Source of the DNA: Tragulus kanchil
Taxonomy: Eukaryota > Chordata > Mammalia > Artiodactyla > Tragulidae
Assembly: GCA_022376925.1 (NCBI GenBank)
Contig: JAIOJX010000005.1
Span: forward strand, 15,714,501 to 15,778,500
DNA: 64,000 bases
Direction: 5' to 3'
Shown here in pieces: positions 46,216 to 57,685 of this stretch. The first letter of the stretch is position 1. Each line of letters opens with the position of its first letter. The position numbers and the translations under genes are program-made. The notes beneath the pieces were generated by a model. It was given only the letters and a program-made list of their open reading frames with translations, searched no databases and had not been told where the DNA came from.

Positions 46216-46849
46216 TTGGTTCTCACAGGCTCTGATTTGTAATGCAAATTATAAGGACTGAATAACTGTTGAGCATCTGTCAGTCATTCCCTAGCCTTTA
46301 AATGAAGGTTGACTGGCCTCCAGAAGATTGTATACTTTTAATATTCCAAGGAAAGTAGTCATTGAAGCTTTTATAAATGAGAAAAAAGGCAGCAAGAGAA
46401 TTTTGACTTTCCACTGTTTTTTTTTTTTTTTTTTTTTCTTCTTCCTAACCAGCAAGTCACGGCTGCTTCTTTGAAGTTAAATACAGGCTTGTTTCTATTG
46501 AATTTTCTGGGTGGCTTGTTGGAATTGCTGTGCTTTGCTCTGATAGAACATGTGATGTTAAAAACTTGTTCCCCTCTCTGGAAATTCTTAAACTGGCAGC
46601 CATACCACATTTTTTTTCTGCAGATATTGTTACAAATGTGATTCATAAAGCTTAAAAATGCAAAGCTTACAGAACATGGTATTAATTTAAGTGATATTTG
46701 AAGTTCATACTTTTCTATTAACTTTGATTTTCTCTTCTATTCTTTAAATTTCACTTAATTTTTACTAGGTATTTTGGTGAGAACTTTGAGAGAAACATCT
46801 GTTACTTCTTAGAGTTTACATTTAGTTAGAATAGATACTACATTTCATT

Positions 46850-47040
46850 AAATGTTTCACTTGTAAACTCATTTGATCCTCTTAAACCAATGTAAGTCTC
46901 ATAACAATGAGACAACCAATTAACCAACCAATTGTAATTATCATTTTTTTAAATATAAATTAGAAACAGGGAGGTTAAATATCTTGCTTGGCCACGTTGT
47001 CATGGAAATCTGTAGTCTGAATTCAGCCTCCGTGGTTTTT
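46850..47040 (+). mobile_element. MIR3/L2-like ancient repeat
   Basis: actcatttgatcctcttaaa, then gaaacagggaggttaaatat and cttggccacgttgtcatgg echo the usual ancient repeat order. Repeated at 47950-48140. Confidence 0.5.
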
Positions 47041-48284
47041 CCGCTCCAGCAACCCAGTTCAAATGAGCAAGCCTGCTGTAACACACCTTTGAAACATTTT
47101 CAGAAGAGAAAGCCTGAAGAGTAGATTTGTAGAGGTGGACTTTACTGCCTTGACACTTTGGATAGTGGATTTTCTCCCTGTTAAAATTTGCCGTACACCT
47201 TTTTTTGGAGTCTATTTTTAATGCATGACTGTGAGAGCTGGGAAAGCCATTTAATTTGCCGTGTCAATTTCTTTCTCTATAAAATGAAGGAGTTGGACTG
47301 GACATTCAAACCTTGTTGGTTCTCACAGGCTCTGATTTGTAATGCAAATTATAAGGACTGAATAACTGTTGAGCATCTGTCAGTCATTCCCTAGCCTTTA
47401 AATGAAGGTTGACTGGCCTCCAGAAGATTGTATACTTTTAATATTCCAAGGAAAGTAGTCATTGAAGCTTTTATAAATGAGAAAAAAGGCAGCAAGAGAA
47501 TTTTGACTTTCCACTGTTTTTTTTGTTTTCTTCTTCCTAACCAGCAAGTCACGGCTGCTTCTTTGAAGTTAAATACAGGCTTGTTTCTATTGAATTTTCT
47601 GGGTGGCTTGTTGGAATTGCTGTGCTTTGCTCTGATAGAACATGTGATGTTAAAAACTTGTTCCCCTCTCTGGAAATTCTTAAACTGGCAGCCATACCAC
47701 ATTTTTTTTCTGCAGATATTGTTACAAATGTGATTCATAAAGCTTAAAAATGCAAAGCTTACAGAACATGGTATTAATTTAAGTGATATTTGAAGTTCAT
47801 ACTTTTCTATTAACTTTGATTTTCTCTTCTATTCTTTAAATTTCACTTAATTTTTACTAGGTATTTTGGTGAGAACTTTGAGAGAAACATCTGTTACTTC
47901 TTAGAGTTTACATTTAGTTAGAATAGATACTACATTTCATTAAATGTTTCACTTGTAAACTCATTTGATCCTCTTAAACCAATGTAAGTCTCATAACAAT
48001 GAGACAACCAATTAACCAACCAATTGTAATTATCATTTTTTTAAATATAAATTAGAAACAGGGAGGTTAAATATCTTGCTTGGCCACGTTGTCATGGAAA
48101 TCTGTAGTCTGAATTCAGCCTCCGTGGTTTTTCCGCTCCAGCAACCCAGTTCAAATGAGCAAGCCTGCTGTAACACACCTTTGAAACATTTTCAGAAGAG
48201 AAAGCCTGAAGAGTAAATTTGTAGAGGTGGACTTTTACTGCCTTGACACTTTGGATAGTGGATTTTCTCCCTGTTAAAATATAC

Positions 48285-48570
48285 TGTATTGGTCACTCCT
48301 CATTCTCTCCTAAAGTTGGCTCTGTAAAATAGACACCCTTTTTAATTGAAGTGTTTCAAAACGTTCACCCTAGGAAGATTCCATTGAGTAGAGTTCATTC
48401 ATTCATTCAACAATGGGAGGAAGGTCCACTCTTCCTGGGGCTGAGAAAGTAGCAGTGACTTGGAGCTGCTTTCTAAGAACGTGGTGAGGGGAAACAGACA
48501 GTAACAGAAATAAGTAAAAACAGTGTGCCATTGAGTGAAGATATATGCGATGGAGAAAAATAAAGGAATT
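48285..48570. other. Unannotated stretch
   Basis: The ttcattcattcattcaacaa run and what follows could be an L2-type end, continuing after the SINE at 48910, but I cannot confirm it. Confidence 0.35.
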
Positions 48571-48578
48571 GCAGTTTT

Positions 48579-48898
48579 GTTTTTCTTTTTTTTTGGGCTA
48601 TTCACTGCTGCCACAGGCTCTACTCTAGTTGCAGGGAGTGGGGGCTACTCTCTAGTTGAGGTGAGCAGACTTCATGTTGTCATGACTTCTCTTATTGTGG
48701 AACTCGGGCTCTAGGGCACACGGGCTCCAGTAGTTGCATAGTTGTGGCTCCGAGGCTCTAGAGCACAGCCTTAATAGTTGTGGCTCACGGGCTTGGTTGC
48801 TTCACAGCCTGTGGTATCTTCCTGGATCCGGGATCGAACCGGTGTCTCCTGTATTGGCAGGTGAACTCTTCACCACTGAACTACCAGGGAAGCCTGAA
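48579..48898 (-). mobile_element. CHR-type tRNA-Glu SINE, long form
   Basis: Reverse element: gttgcagggagtgggggcta, gaggtgagcagacttcatg, ccgggatcgaaccggtg (B box), actaccagggaagcc (head). Target duplication gcagtttt at 48571-48578 and 48902-48909. Confidence 0.9.
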
Positions 48899-49199
48899 AC
48901 TGCAGTTTTAAAAGGAGAAGGATGGAGAAGATGGCCAGTTAAGTGTGGACCTGAAGGAGGCAGGTGAGGGTGGAGCCTCTGGATGATGGGAGAGAAGCCT
49001 CCTGGTAGAGAAACAGCAAGGGCAGGAGCCCTGAGGCGGACACATTCCTGCACAGTCAGCAAAACCTGACACACAAAGAGAAAGAAACAAAACAGTGATT
49101 ACTTAGGAACTTCAGCCTGTAGTCAACAGACCTCTAAATGACCCTTTGTGTGATTATAGGATTTTATGATGTTTTTAGTGTTCAATAATGGAAACTAGG

Positions 49200-49413
49200 G
49201 GCTTCTCAGGTGGCTCAGTGGTCAAGAAGCCACCTGCCAGTGCAGGAGACCCAGGTTCCATCCTTGGTTCGGGAAGGTCCCTTGGAGAAGAAAGTGGCCA
49301 CATACTCCAGTATTCTTGCCTGGAGAATCCCGTGGACAGGGGAGCCCCTGGGGGGCTACAGTCCATGGGGTCACAAGGAGTCAGGCACAACTTAGCAACT
49401 GAGCAACAACCAC
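49200..49413 (+). mobile_element. Bov-tA SINE
   Basis: Complete: ggcttctcaggtggctcagt, ggttcgggaaggtccc, and a body to caggcacaacttagcaactg. The plus-strand open frames here are SINE readings. Confidence 0.93.
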
Positions 49414-49607
49414 GATGAAGATGACACCCACCCGTCACCTCTTTGCCTAAAGAGTGGCATCATTGCCGAGTCTATCGACTCTCATAACAGTTTCAGCTTT
49501 CACAAAATCCTTTTTGGAGTTTATTATCTTTGTGAATAGGGAATATATTCCTAAAGCATAAAGTCCCAGAGATACAAGAGGGTGCGTAAGTTAAAATGAT
49601 CCTGTCT

Positions 49608-49883
49608 TGGGCTTCCCTGGTGGTCCAGTGGGTAAGGACATCGCCTTGCAGTGCAAAGGGCGCCGGTTTGATCCCTGGCCTGGGAAGATCCCCCACGCCA
49701 CAGAGCAGCTGGACCGATGTGTCCAACTACCGAGCCAGAGCTCTGGAGCGCATGCACCCGGAGCCGGTACTCTGCGACGGGAGAGGCCACTGCGATGGGA
49801 GGCCCACACAGGCCAAAGAACAAAGATGGATGAAAATAGATGAATGAAAGACCAATAGAAGTGGCCAAAAAAAAAAAAAAATA
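49608..49883 (+). mobile_element. tRNA-Glu-headed SINE, GGATGAAAATA-tailed type
   Basis: Best-preserved copy: ggcttccctggtggtccagt, B box ggtttgatccctggcc, ggaccgatgtgtccaactac, ggccactgcgatgggaggcc, gatggatgaaaatagatgaa, then ccaatagaagtggcc and an A run. Perfect 10-bp target duplication gatcctgtct at 49598-49607 and 49884-49893. Confidence 0.96.
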
Positions 49884-49984
49884 GATCCTGTCTATATCAC
49901 AGATACCCAGTCTTCTCCTGGGAAGCAGGAATGGCACTTTTTCTCTGGGCCTAGAGACAATCTAGGCCCATAGACACAAGTCTC

Positions 49985-50245
49985 GCAGAGGTTGGGGGCA
50001 CCAGCTTTGGAGCCTGGTATTGGTCCTCACTGCCCAGCGTGACTTGGGCCCACAGCTAAGAGTCTAGCTGCCTCCATTCCCTCATCTGTAGAATGGACAG
50101 AATAGTCATAGGGTTGTTGTGAGAATTAAACGAGATTCTATATTTACATAACAAATATAAAAAGTATTATATACTTATGAAGAATTTAGCATAGTTTCTG
50201 GCAAAGTGTAAATACTAATAAATGTTAGCTATCATCAAATAATAT
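49985..50245 (+). mobile_element. MIR
   Basis: Nearly full-length MIR: ctttggagcctggtattgg, ctccattccctcatctgtag, atagggttgttgtgagaatt, and tactaataaatgttagctat at the 3' end. Confidence 0.82.
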
Positions 50246-50249
50246 TACA

Positions 50250-51640
50250 GGAAGCTTCTAAAGGAACCCCATTATCAGATGAGGAAAATATGATTCAGAA
50301 AGGTCAAGGAGTTTCCTAGGAAACAGGATCAGTAGGTCAGGCACAGTAATGCTTAGTCAGAATTCTAATACCATACTGCAGGGTTTCCCAGATGAGAGTC
50401 ACTGAGATAGCTCTCTTATGGGTCTTCTCTTCGACCAAATAAGGCGTTAAATGCCAAATGGATGTCCATGTTCAGAGAGTTGTAGGTGTTGCCTGAGAGC
50501 CTAATCAAATGCATTTCTTTATTTTTTTTTTAGTTTTCACCAAGGATGTTTCACAAATGCGTAATGTTTTGGTTTTGCAATTTAAGCGATTTCTGTTCTT
50601 CCAGTGAATGTTTACTGAGTGTGTATCATGTTCTGTGCAGTGTATTAGGCACAGTGGGTGGAAAAACTTGACAAAGTCCCCACCTTGTGATGGTCACAAC
50701 TAAGTGGACAACAGACAGGGGCATCTATAAAATACAGGGCCATTTGCTCCCACAGGGATTTGTCCAGTTTGGGGAAAGGTTGATTTCCGTAAGCCAATAG
50801 GTGTTTCCAAAAACATTTTTTAAAAAATTTTTATTTTACTTTTTACTTTTACAGAGTTTTGTTGTTGACAGATATGTATGATCCCAGATTGCAAAAACAT
50901 TTTTTGTTTGTTTGTTTGAAAATTCATCAGGTTTGCTGTTCATGGATGTACATCAAATCCTTCTTACAAACAATAGGCTGGGTTTTTGTTTGCTAGGCCT
51001 AGGATGCACTGCACAGTCACTGAGTTGCTAGCTGTGAAGGTTCCGTGAATTGCAAGCAGGCATTGCATTGTTTGCCACGGGAGAAATCATTCCCACTGTG
51101 GCACATAAGGGAGGGATGACTTGGGGAGGTGATGACTTTATAATGTACAAAGGGAAGACAATGGGTGTGGATTTGAAGCAGAACATATTAAAGATGGGAC
51201 ATGGCAGTGCTGTCTGCCTTGAAACAATGCTCAGTTCTAAACACTGTCAGCTATTATTTCTTGGATGAAAGAAGTGAAAAAAAGCTTGAAGCATGACTTT
51301 TGGTTGCCTGATGTGTATGGTCTACTCAGTATTATGTGCCCAGGAGGAATAAAACACATAGTGGAAGGTTTAGAGAATAATAAACTCCTCCATCCGCCTT
51401 TTTTCCTTTTGCCCTTCTCCCCTCTCCCCTATTTGAGGGTGATGCTTGTTTTGTAAATTTGCTAATAAGTCATAGTAGGAGCTCAACCAAAAAGGGAATG
51501 AAGTATAGAACGATTTGAAATATTTAGTTATCATTTACTGCCTTCAATGAAACATGATTGTGTATGTTTCCTTTTGATGGCTGGCCCTTCTTTTAGGCTT
51601 TATTATACTTTGCTTTCTTATCTATTTGCCTCACCCTTCA
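50250..51640. other. Unannotated stretch
   Basis: About 1.4 kb. A part near 50590-50720 has L2-like wording (gtgaatgtttactgagtgtg) but is too diverged to call. Frames at 51050 and 51265 match nothing known. Confidence 0.4.
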
Positions 51641-51641
51641 G

Positions 51642-51736
51642 ATTCTGAACCTCTCACACACCTAAATCACTTGCTCTTGGTCTCGGATGGGACCATCACC
51701 CTCGTGGAAATCTTAGCGTTTCCATCCCTGCTTCAG
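51642..51736 (+). other. Splice-flanked open stretch, exon candidate
   Basis: 95 nt bounded by a good acceptor (pyrimidine-rich run ending ttgcctcacccttcag) and a consensus donor (cttcag, then gtaagg at 51737). One frame is open throughout, starting phase 1 and ending phase 0, 31 whole codons from SEPLTHLNHLL to FPSLLQ. I recognise no protein. Such a chance arrangement is expected occasionally in tens of kilobases. Confidence 0.15.
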
Positions 51737-51871
51737 GTAAGGGCGGGGTTCATCTGTGGAACCCTGCCTACCTTTCGGTTCCAGTTAGTGCATTTGGTTC
51801 CAGCTCATGACGTTGGGCACAGAGTGGGCCCACGTGAAAAGACCATATTCTAGGATCAGAGCTGTTACTTT

Positions 51872-51960
51872 TTAAAAATTTAATTAACAAAATTTTGGCT
51901 GTTCTGGATCTTTGTTGCTGTGTGCAGGCTTTCTCTAGTTGTGAGTGTGGACTAGAGAGC
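51872..51960 (-). mobile_element. CHR-type SINE 3' fragment
   Basis: attttggctgttctggatct, ttgttgctgtgtgcaggct and tttctctagttgtgagtg match the 3' end of reverse CHR-type SINEs. The head is missing. Confidence 0.7.
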
Positions 51961-51966
51961 TGTTAC

Positions 51967-52178
51967 TCTTTTTGATTTATTTTTAATTGAAGGACTATTG
52001 CTTTACAATATGTGTTGATTTCTGCCACACATCAATATGGATCAACCGCAGGTATGCTTAGGTCCCTTCCTGAGCCTTCCTCCCGTCTCCCACCCCATTT
52101 CACCCCTCTAGGTTGTCACAGAGCACCAGTTAGAGTTCCCGAGTTTGAGTTCTTGTGTCCCATCATCCCTTGGAGTGG
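51967..52178 (-). mobile_element. L1 3' UTR fragment
   Basis: Antisense of the artiodactyl L1 3' UTR: ttaattgaaggactattgc, cacatcaatatggatcaacc, cccctctaggttgtcacaga, gcaccagttagagttcccg. Confidence 0.88.
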
Positions 52179-52180
52179 GT

Positions 52181-52376
52181 GTGTGCGTGAGTGCTCAGTC
52201 GTGTCCGACTCTTTGAGATCCTGTGAACTGTAGCCCACAGGCTCCTCTGTCCGTGGGATTCTCCAGGCAAGAATACTGAAGTGGGTTGTCATGTCCTTCT
52301 CCAGGGGATCTTCCTGACCCAGGGGTTGAACCTGCATCTGTTGCATCTCCTGCATTGGCAGGCAGGTTCTTTATAA
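52181..52376 (-). mobile_element. Bov-tA SINE
   Basis: Reverse: gctcagtcgtgtccgactc, ctccaggcaagaatactgaa, cccaggggttgaacctgc, ggcaggcaggttctttat. The extreme 5' end of the head is lost. Confidence 0.9.
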
Positions 52377-52740
52377 AGTAAGTGGACCTCTACTATTTAT
52401 CCTGACTGGTTAAGATTTGCTGTGTGAAGCTCTGTGTCTGAATGAAACTCCTGTCCCTTCCTGAGATCTCAGGAAGCCCTGAACTCTCTTGGAGTTGGAG
52501 ATCTCCACGGCTCCACCCCATTGAGGAATCCTTCCACAGCCGAGCTCAGTGCCTCTCCAAGCAGTCTTCTCTTGCCCCAGCATGCTGCACTCATAATGGG
52601 CTGATTCTTCAGGATCCCCGCCTGCCAAGTCTACTCGGAAGGTTTCTTTGGCTGGTTTCTTTGTTATTTTTGCATAATGTACTACACGGGTTAACTCTTC
52701 CCGTCACTGATCAGGGCAAGAGAGTATGTCCATGACAATC
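52377..52740. other. Unannotated stretch
   Basis: No repeat recognised. The frames at 52442-52735 (+) and 52410-52628 (-) have no known match. Confidence 0.4.
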
Positions 52741-52744
52741 GGGA

Positions 52745-52855
52745 TTAGATTGGACTCTTGGCTTAGATGAAATAATGTACATAACTTCTAGCCCAGTACT
52801 TGGAACACGTGGTAGGGATTCCATAAACACTAGCGTCCTTGAGCCGTTCTGTGTT
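52745..52855 (+). mobile_element. MIR 3' fragment
   Basis: gatgaaataatgtacataac, cccagtacttggaacacgtg and gattccataaacactagcg follow the MIR 3' end. Confidence 0.6.
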
Positions 52856-52939
52856 CTCTTACTGGCAGCAAGTGATCATGCAGGCAGGCTCTCCAGCTTT
52901 GGTTTGGTGAGCCCCATTACAGGGTGATGTTGGTCCCCC

Positions 52940-53115
52940 CACAGCATTTGGGTTCAAACTCGTCCTCTACCTGTGACTCTGGGTCACGGGCAGTTGACTC
53001 AGCCTGTCTGCTTCACATTCCTTGTCGGTAGAAGTTGCACTAAGAAGGGTTCCTATTCATCACGTTGTTGTGGAGACTAAATTAGTTAATATACGAAGTG
53101 TTGATCAGACTGTGT
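52940..53115 (+). mobile_element. MIR
   Basis: tgggttcaaactcgtcctct, gactcagcctgtctgcttc, then cgttgttgtggagactaaat and a tail. Diverged but in MIR order. Confidence 0.65.
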
Positions 53116-53424
53116 CCATACTGCCGAGTGGGAGAGGTCATTTGTTCTATCAGTAACAGAAGTCAGGCTTCAGCAGTCACAGCCGCCTAGCTCAGTGATG
53201 GCCACCTAGAGCAGTGACTTTCATTGCTTTGCAGTGTCAAACAAGCTGCATTCTCTTTCTTTGGGAAAACCCAGGTGAGATTGGCGGTGAATGCACAGAA
53301 AAGGGGTCCCAAACCTGAGGTCAAAAGTCCCTTTGCAAGAGCCTCGCTGGGGATGGAAGTTTCTGACTCATCCTGAGCAAGAGAGGCACATTTTTCCAAC
53401 CCCGTTGTAAGACTCTCCCAGGGC

Positions 53425-53545
53425 ACCTGTGTGATTCATGGACTCTAGGGCCATGCCCCAGACAGACCCAATGAGTCAGCATCTTCAGGGAGGGCCTTGG
53501 AATCTGATGTCTAACAACCCAGACAAATAGCACCACCTGGAAACA
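53425..53545 (+). mobile_element. MER5-like DNA transposon fragment
   Basis: gccatgccccagacagacc, atgagtcagcatcttcaggg and ggaatctgatgtctaacaac resemble the interior of the MER5 hAT-type nonautonomous elements. Confidence 0.5.
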
Positions 53546-53744
53546 CCAAACATTCAATTACCTGGGAGTCTTGAAAGAACTCGGATGCCCGAGAAGAACA
53601 CTCATGCATTGGACGTTCTGATGTGATTGTTTTGGGGTCTTGGTGGACAGTGTACAGGCAATGAGAACTTTTTTTAAAGCTTATCACAGAAATCTAATGT
53701 GAGCCAGAGTTGAAAAATCATGAAAATAGAGAGTGAAAAATCCG

Positions 53745-53935
53745 ACGTAAGTCAGTATTTCTCAGAATCAACTCAGGGGCATGTTAAAAATACAGATGTC
53801 TAAGTTCCAACCTGCTGAATCTGACTTTCTGATTGTAGGGAGTAGGCTGAGCTGAGGGTGGGGTAGGGAGAGTGAGATCCTGGGAACACACTTTCTAGAT
53901 GATTCTTCCGCACTTTGAGAACTGCCTGCCCACAA
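53745..53935 (+). mobile_element. MER5-like DNA transposon
   Basis: caactcaggggcatgttaaa, acagatgtctaagttccaac, tgctgaatctgactttctga, agatgattcttccgcacttt, then gagaactgcc. Word order fits a MER5-type element. Confidence 0.6.
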
Positions 53936-54099
53936 GGTGTTTTCCCTTCGCAGGCATGAGCAGAAACAGCTGAATGAATGAAATGGAATCATGATTTCCT
54001 CTTCCACTAAACCAGTCTGTTAGAAAAACATGCTTCTTTATGTACTGTTTGTAAATTCATTACTTACTCTTCTTGGTTGGTACTGGGTTTCTAGAGAGT

Positions 54100-54384
54100 T
54101 GTTTATTTATTTATTTTTTAAATTTTGGCCTCTTGTATTGGTCCTTCATTTACTTATTTTCATCCATCTTAATTCTTTGGCCTGTGTGGGCCTCCCATTG
54201 CAGTGGTCTCTCTCGTTGCAGAGCCCCGGCCCTGGGCTCATGAGCTCCAGAGTGCTGGCTCCTAATTGGACACACTGGTCCAGTCGCTCTGTGGCATGTG
54301 GGATCTTCCCAGGCCAGGGATCGAACCGGCGCCCCTTGCGCTGCAAGGCAGACTCTTTACCCACTGGACCACCAGGGAAGCCCT
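54100..54384 (-). mobile_element. tRNA-Glu-headed SINE, GGATGAAAATA-tailed type
   Basis: Complete reverse copy including the distal word aaattttggcctcttgtatt, body gcagtggtctctctcgttgc, and head ttacccactggaccaccagg. Confidence 0.93.
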
Positions 54385-54389
54385 GTTTA

Positions 54390-54855
54390 ATTTTTAACAT
54401 GCTTTGATTGGACCTGGCACAACTTTGTGGGCGTTAGTCTTGGGTTTTTGCAGGGCCACATGAACTTACAAGGGCAGATGATAAAACTGGGGGAAAGTAC
54501 TTTAGGATGCATTCACCTGGCTGAGCAGGTTGTAGTTCAGCGTGGATCGCCTGTGTCTCCAAGGTCGTTAAGCCACAAGCCTGAGAGAGCGGGAGCTGAC
54601 AAAAAGCAGAAAGTAGAAGTTCACAGGATTAGAAGTTTCATGGAACTGCTCTACAGACAGGAAGCCTGTCACTTCTCTCAGAGGGCAACCTTGCGTCAAC
54701 CCGGAGCGCTGTGTGCTTTTGCTCAGCACTTATATTCCCAGGGCTCACGTGTGCGGCACTCAACCGGGGCTCCATACATCGTTTAGAAATGCGAATCTTT
54801 TCTACTGTGGCAACTGGTACCATGTAGTGTTACATCTTCCCCGTTAAGACCTAAG
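54390..54855. other. Unannotated stretch
   Basis: Holds a 119-codon plus-strand frame (54427-54786) with no recognisable domain, probably chance. Confidence 0.4.
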
Positions 54856-54857
54856 GA

Positions 54858-55048
54858 GGGACTTCCCTGGTGGTCCAGTGGTTTAAGAATCCACCTTCTA
54901 ATGCAGGGGATATGAGTCTGATCCCTGGTTGGAGAGCTAAGATCCCCCATGCCACAGGGCCACTAAGCCTGCGTGCTGCAACTTGAGGGCCCATGTATCA
55001 CAACGAAGACCCAGTGCAGCCAAAAAAGAAAAAAGAAAAAAAAGACTA
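54858..55048 (+). mobile_element. tRNA-Glu SINE, intermediate form
   Basis: gacttccctggtggtccagt, gagtctgatccctggttgg, gccacagggccactaagcc, gaagacccagtgcagccaaa, then an A-rich tail. Its right part recurs at 56041-56140. Confidence 0.88.
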
Positions 55049-55484
55049 AGGGAAAAAGCAACAGTTTCTTCAGAGAGCTAATCTAGGAAATTGATATGGA
55101 CTAGGTCAGCGCAGAGATTTACCAGGTCCCATTGGCGTGAATGCCTCCTCCGTCGGCCAAACCAGCTGGTGAACGAATTGAAGGCATTTTATTTGCACAT
55201 AAAGGATCTATTCCTCCTATTGGAGCGGGGAGGAGATCCAGTGTGGAAGCATAGGTAGGAGGAATCTCAGCACGTTGGCAAGCCCGTGTGGGCCCCATCC
55301 AGAGCAAAGGGTGGACTGCCAAGAGTAATGCAACCACTGAGTGCTAAGTAGTAATTTCTCTCTCTTCTAGAGATGAGTGCATCAGGCAACCAGAGCCTGC
55401 TGGTCAACCTCTCTCGTGATCTAACTGATACTCAGCTCATCAGTAAACTTGACACTTTGATCTCTCTTGTAGCTTGCTCAGACC

Positions 55485-55592
55485 CTTGCTATTCAAAGAG
55501 TGGTCCATGGACTCACTGCATGGGCATCACCTGGAAGCTTGTTAGAAATGCAGACTCTCACGCCTCACCCCACCCAGCCCCGTGTGTTGGGC
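55485..55592 (+). mobile_element. MER5-like DNA transposon
   Basis: attcaaagagtggtccatgg, gcatgggcatcacctggaag and cttgttagaaatgcagactc match the left half of MER5 elements. Its copy lies at 56581-56688. It supplies the C-terminal half of the 90-codon frame at 55373, arguing against that frame being a gene. Confidence 0.72.
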
Positions 55593-56040
55593 TTGGCTTA
55601 GAGTGTGGCATTCTCTTTCTCTGTATCATTCACATGGATGTTTAGTTAGTATGAGTCAGCAGCCACAGTTTTGATTAACTTCAAGATACCAGCAAGTAGT
55701 TCGCTGAGCCTGTCAGGCTGAGAGCTGACCCTGAGCAGAGATGAATTCACCAAGGGAAAGTCACTGAATGGGTCACTAGTTGGCCTTCTTCAGGTGACCT
55801 CCCTTTGTGTTATGTGCTGTCTTTGAATTTCAGCACCAACACCCATGACTCATTGACTCAGATAACTGTATGGGGCTCATTTCCTTTCTGGCATGTGCCC
55901 CTACGATGAGCTTGCCTCCTTTCCAGCTTGTGAGCAAGCCACTTCAGACTTAAGTTTCTGAGAGTCTTTGCAATAGTGAAGAATTTCAGTACCTGTTGAA
56001 ATTCTATAGGGCACACAGATTATTATCCAGCTAAGACTAA

Positions 56041-56140
56041 GATCCCCATGCCACAGGGCCACTAAGCCTGCGTGCTGCAACTTGAGGGCCCATGTATCAC
56101 AACGAAGACCCAGTGCAGCCAAAAAAAAAAAAAAAAAAAG
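56041..56140 (+). mobile_element. tRNA-Glu SINE 3' part (second copy)
   Basis: 3' half of the SINE at 54858, starting abruptly at the duplication N junction. Confidence 0.85.
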
Positions 56141-57123
56141 ACTAAGGGAAAAAGCAACAGTTTCTTCAGAGAGCTAATCTAGGAAATTGATATGGACTAG
56201 GTCAGCGCAGAGATTTACCAGGTCCCATTGGCGTGAATGCCTCCTCCGTCGGCCAAACCAGCTGGTGAACGAATTGAAGGCATTTTATTTGCACATAAAG
56301 GATCTATTCCTCCTATTGGAGCGGGGAGGAGATCCAGTGTGGAAGCATAGGTAGGAGGAATCTCAGCACGTTGGCAAGCCCGTGTGGGCCCCATCCAGAG
56401 CAAAGGGTGGACTGCCAAGAGTAATGCAACCACTGAGTGCTAAGTAGTAATTTCTCTCTCTTCTAGAGATGAGTGCATCAGGCAACCAGAGCCTGCTGGT
56501 CAACCTCTCTCGTGATCTAACTGATACTCAGCTCATCAGTAAACTTGACACTTTGATCTCTCTTGTAGCTTGCTCAGACCCTTGCTATTCAAAGAGTGGT
56601 CCATGGACTCACTGCATGGGCATCACCTGGAAGCTTGTTAGAAATGCAGACTCTCACGCCTCACCCCACCCAGCCCCGTGTGTTGGGCTTGGCTTAGAGT
56701 GTGGCATTCTCTTTCTCTGTATCATTCACATGGATGTTTAGTTAGTATGAGTCAGCAGCCACAGTTTTGATTAACTTCAAGATACCAGCAAGTAGTTCGC
56801 TGAGCCTGTCAGGCTGAGAGCTGACCCTGAGCAGAGATGAATTCACCAAGGGAAAGTCACTGAATGGGTCACTAGTTGGCCTTCTTCAGGTGACCTCCCT
56901 TTGTGTTATGTGCTGTCTTTGAATTTCAGCACCAACACCCATGACTCATTGACTCAGATAACTGTATGGGGCTCATTTCCTTTCTGGCATGTGCCCCTAC
57001 GATGAGCTTGCCTCCTTTCCAGCTTGTGAGCAAGCCACTTCAGACTTAAGTTTCTGAGAGTCTTTGCAATAGTGAAGAATTTCAGTACCTGTTGAAATTC
57101 TATAGGGCACACAGATTATTATC

Positions 57124-57685
57124 CCCACGTTGTCAGTGAACCCAGAGTTCATGCTTTATTCTGGCTTCCTCGGCTGCTTACCTGAGGCTCTTTTTCTGCT
57201 CCAGGGTTTCATCGACAATGCTGCATACCATTTACACATCATCTCTTATTATGCTCCTCTTGGCAACATTTCTCAGACTTTCCTTGTTTTTGATGACCTT
57301 GGCAGCTTTGAGAAATATTGCCAGTATTTTTAGACTGTCTCTCAGTTGTGATTTAGGATGTCTTTGATGCTTTTCTTAGTGATTAGGCTGGGGTTATGGG
57401 TTTTTAGGGGGGGGGGGATGACCACAGAAATAAAAGTGTCATTCTTGTTGTATCAGGGTACACACTGTCACTGTGACTTGTCACTGGTGGTGTTAGCCTT
57501 GATCTCCTGACTGAGTTGGGGTTTATCAGATTTATCCACTTTCTAGTAGCCCCTTGATGCTACGAACATCGTTTCTCACCTAGACTATAGAAACATGTTC
57601 CTACCTGGAAACACCTGCACTAACATTTGCTTCTGTTCGATCTGTTTCTACACTGCAACCAAGGTGATATTAAAAAAATAAAATA
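57124..57685. other. Unannotated stretch
   Basis: No repeat recognised. A run of 10 G lies near 57408. The 67-codon frame at 57130-57333 starts close to the duplication edge and matches nothing known. Confidence 0.4.

Larger units (their letters stand above)
46098..48280. repeat. Tandem duplication M (46098-47190 and 47191-48280)
   Basis: Direct copies offset by about 1.1 kb. Copy 2 starts with a corrupted edge: gtacacctttttttggagtc against gtacaccctggagtc. The T run at 46418 is about 22 T, versus 8 T, G, 4 T at 47518. Copy 2 has an extra T at gacttttactg. Confidence 0.93.
54935..57123. repeat. Tandem duplication N (54935-56027 and 56028-57123)
   Basis: Direct copies offset by about 1100 bp. 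The junction sits inside the SINE: copy 2 begins agctaagactaagatcccc where copy 1 has agctaagatccccc. Copy 2 has a pure A run (about 19 A at 56121), while copy 1 has AAAAAAG interruptions at 55021. Confidence 0.93.

Noticed and set aside
55373..55645. A 90-codon frame after a good splice-acceptor-like tract, present twice
   Set aside because: Its second half is a MER5-like element, no clean donor follows, and the second copy comes from duplication N.
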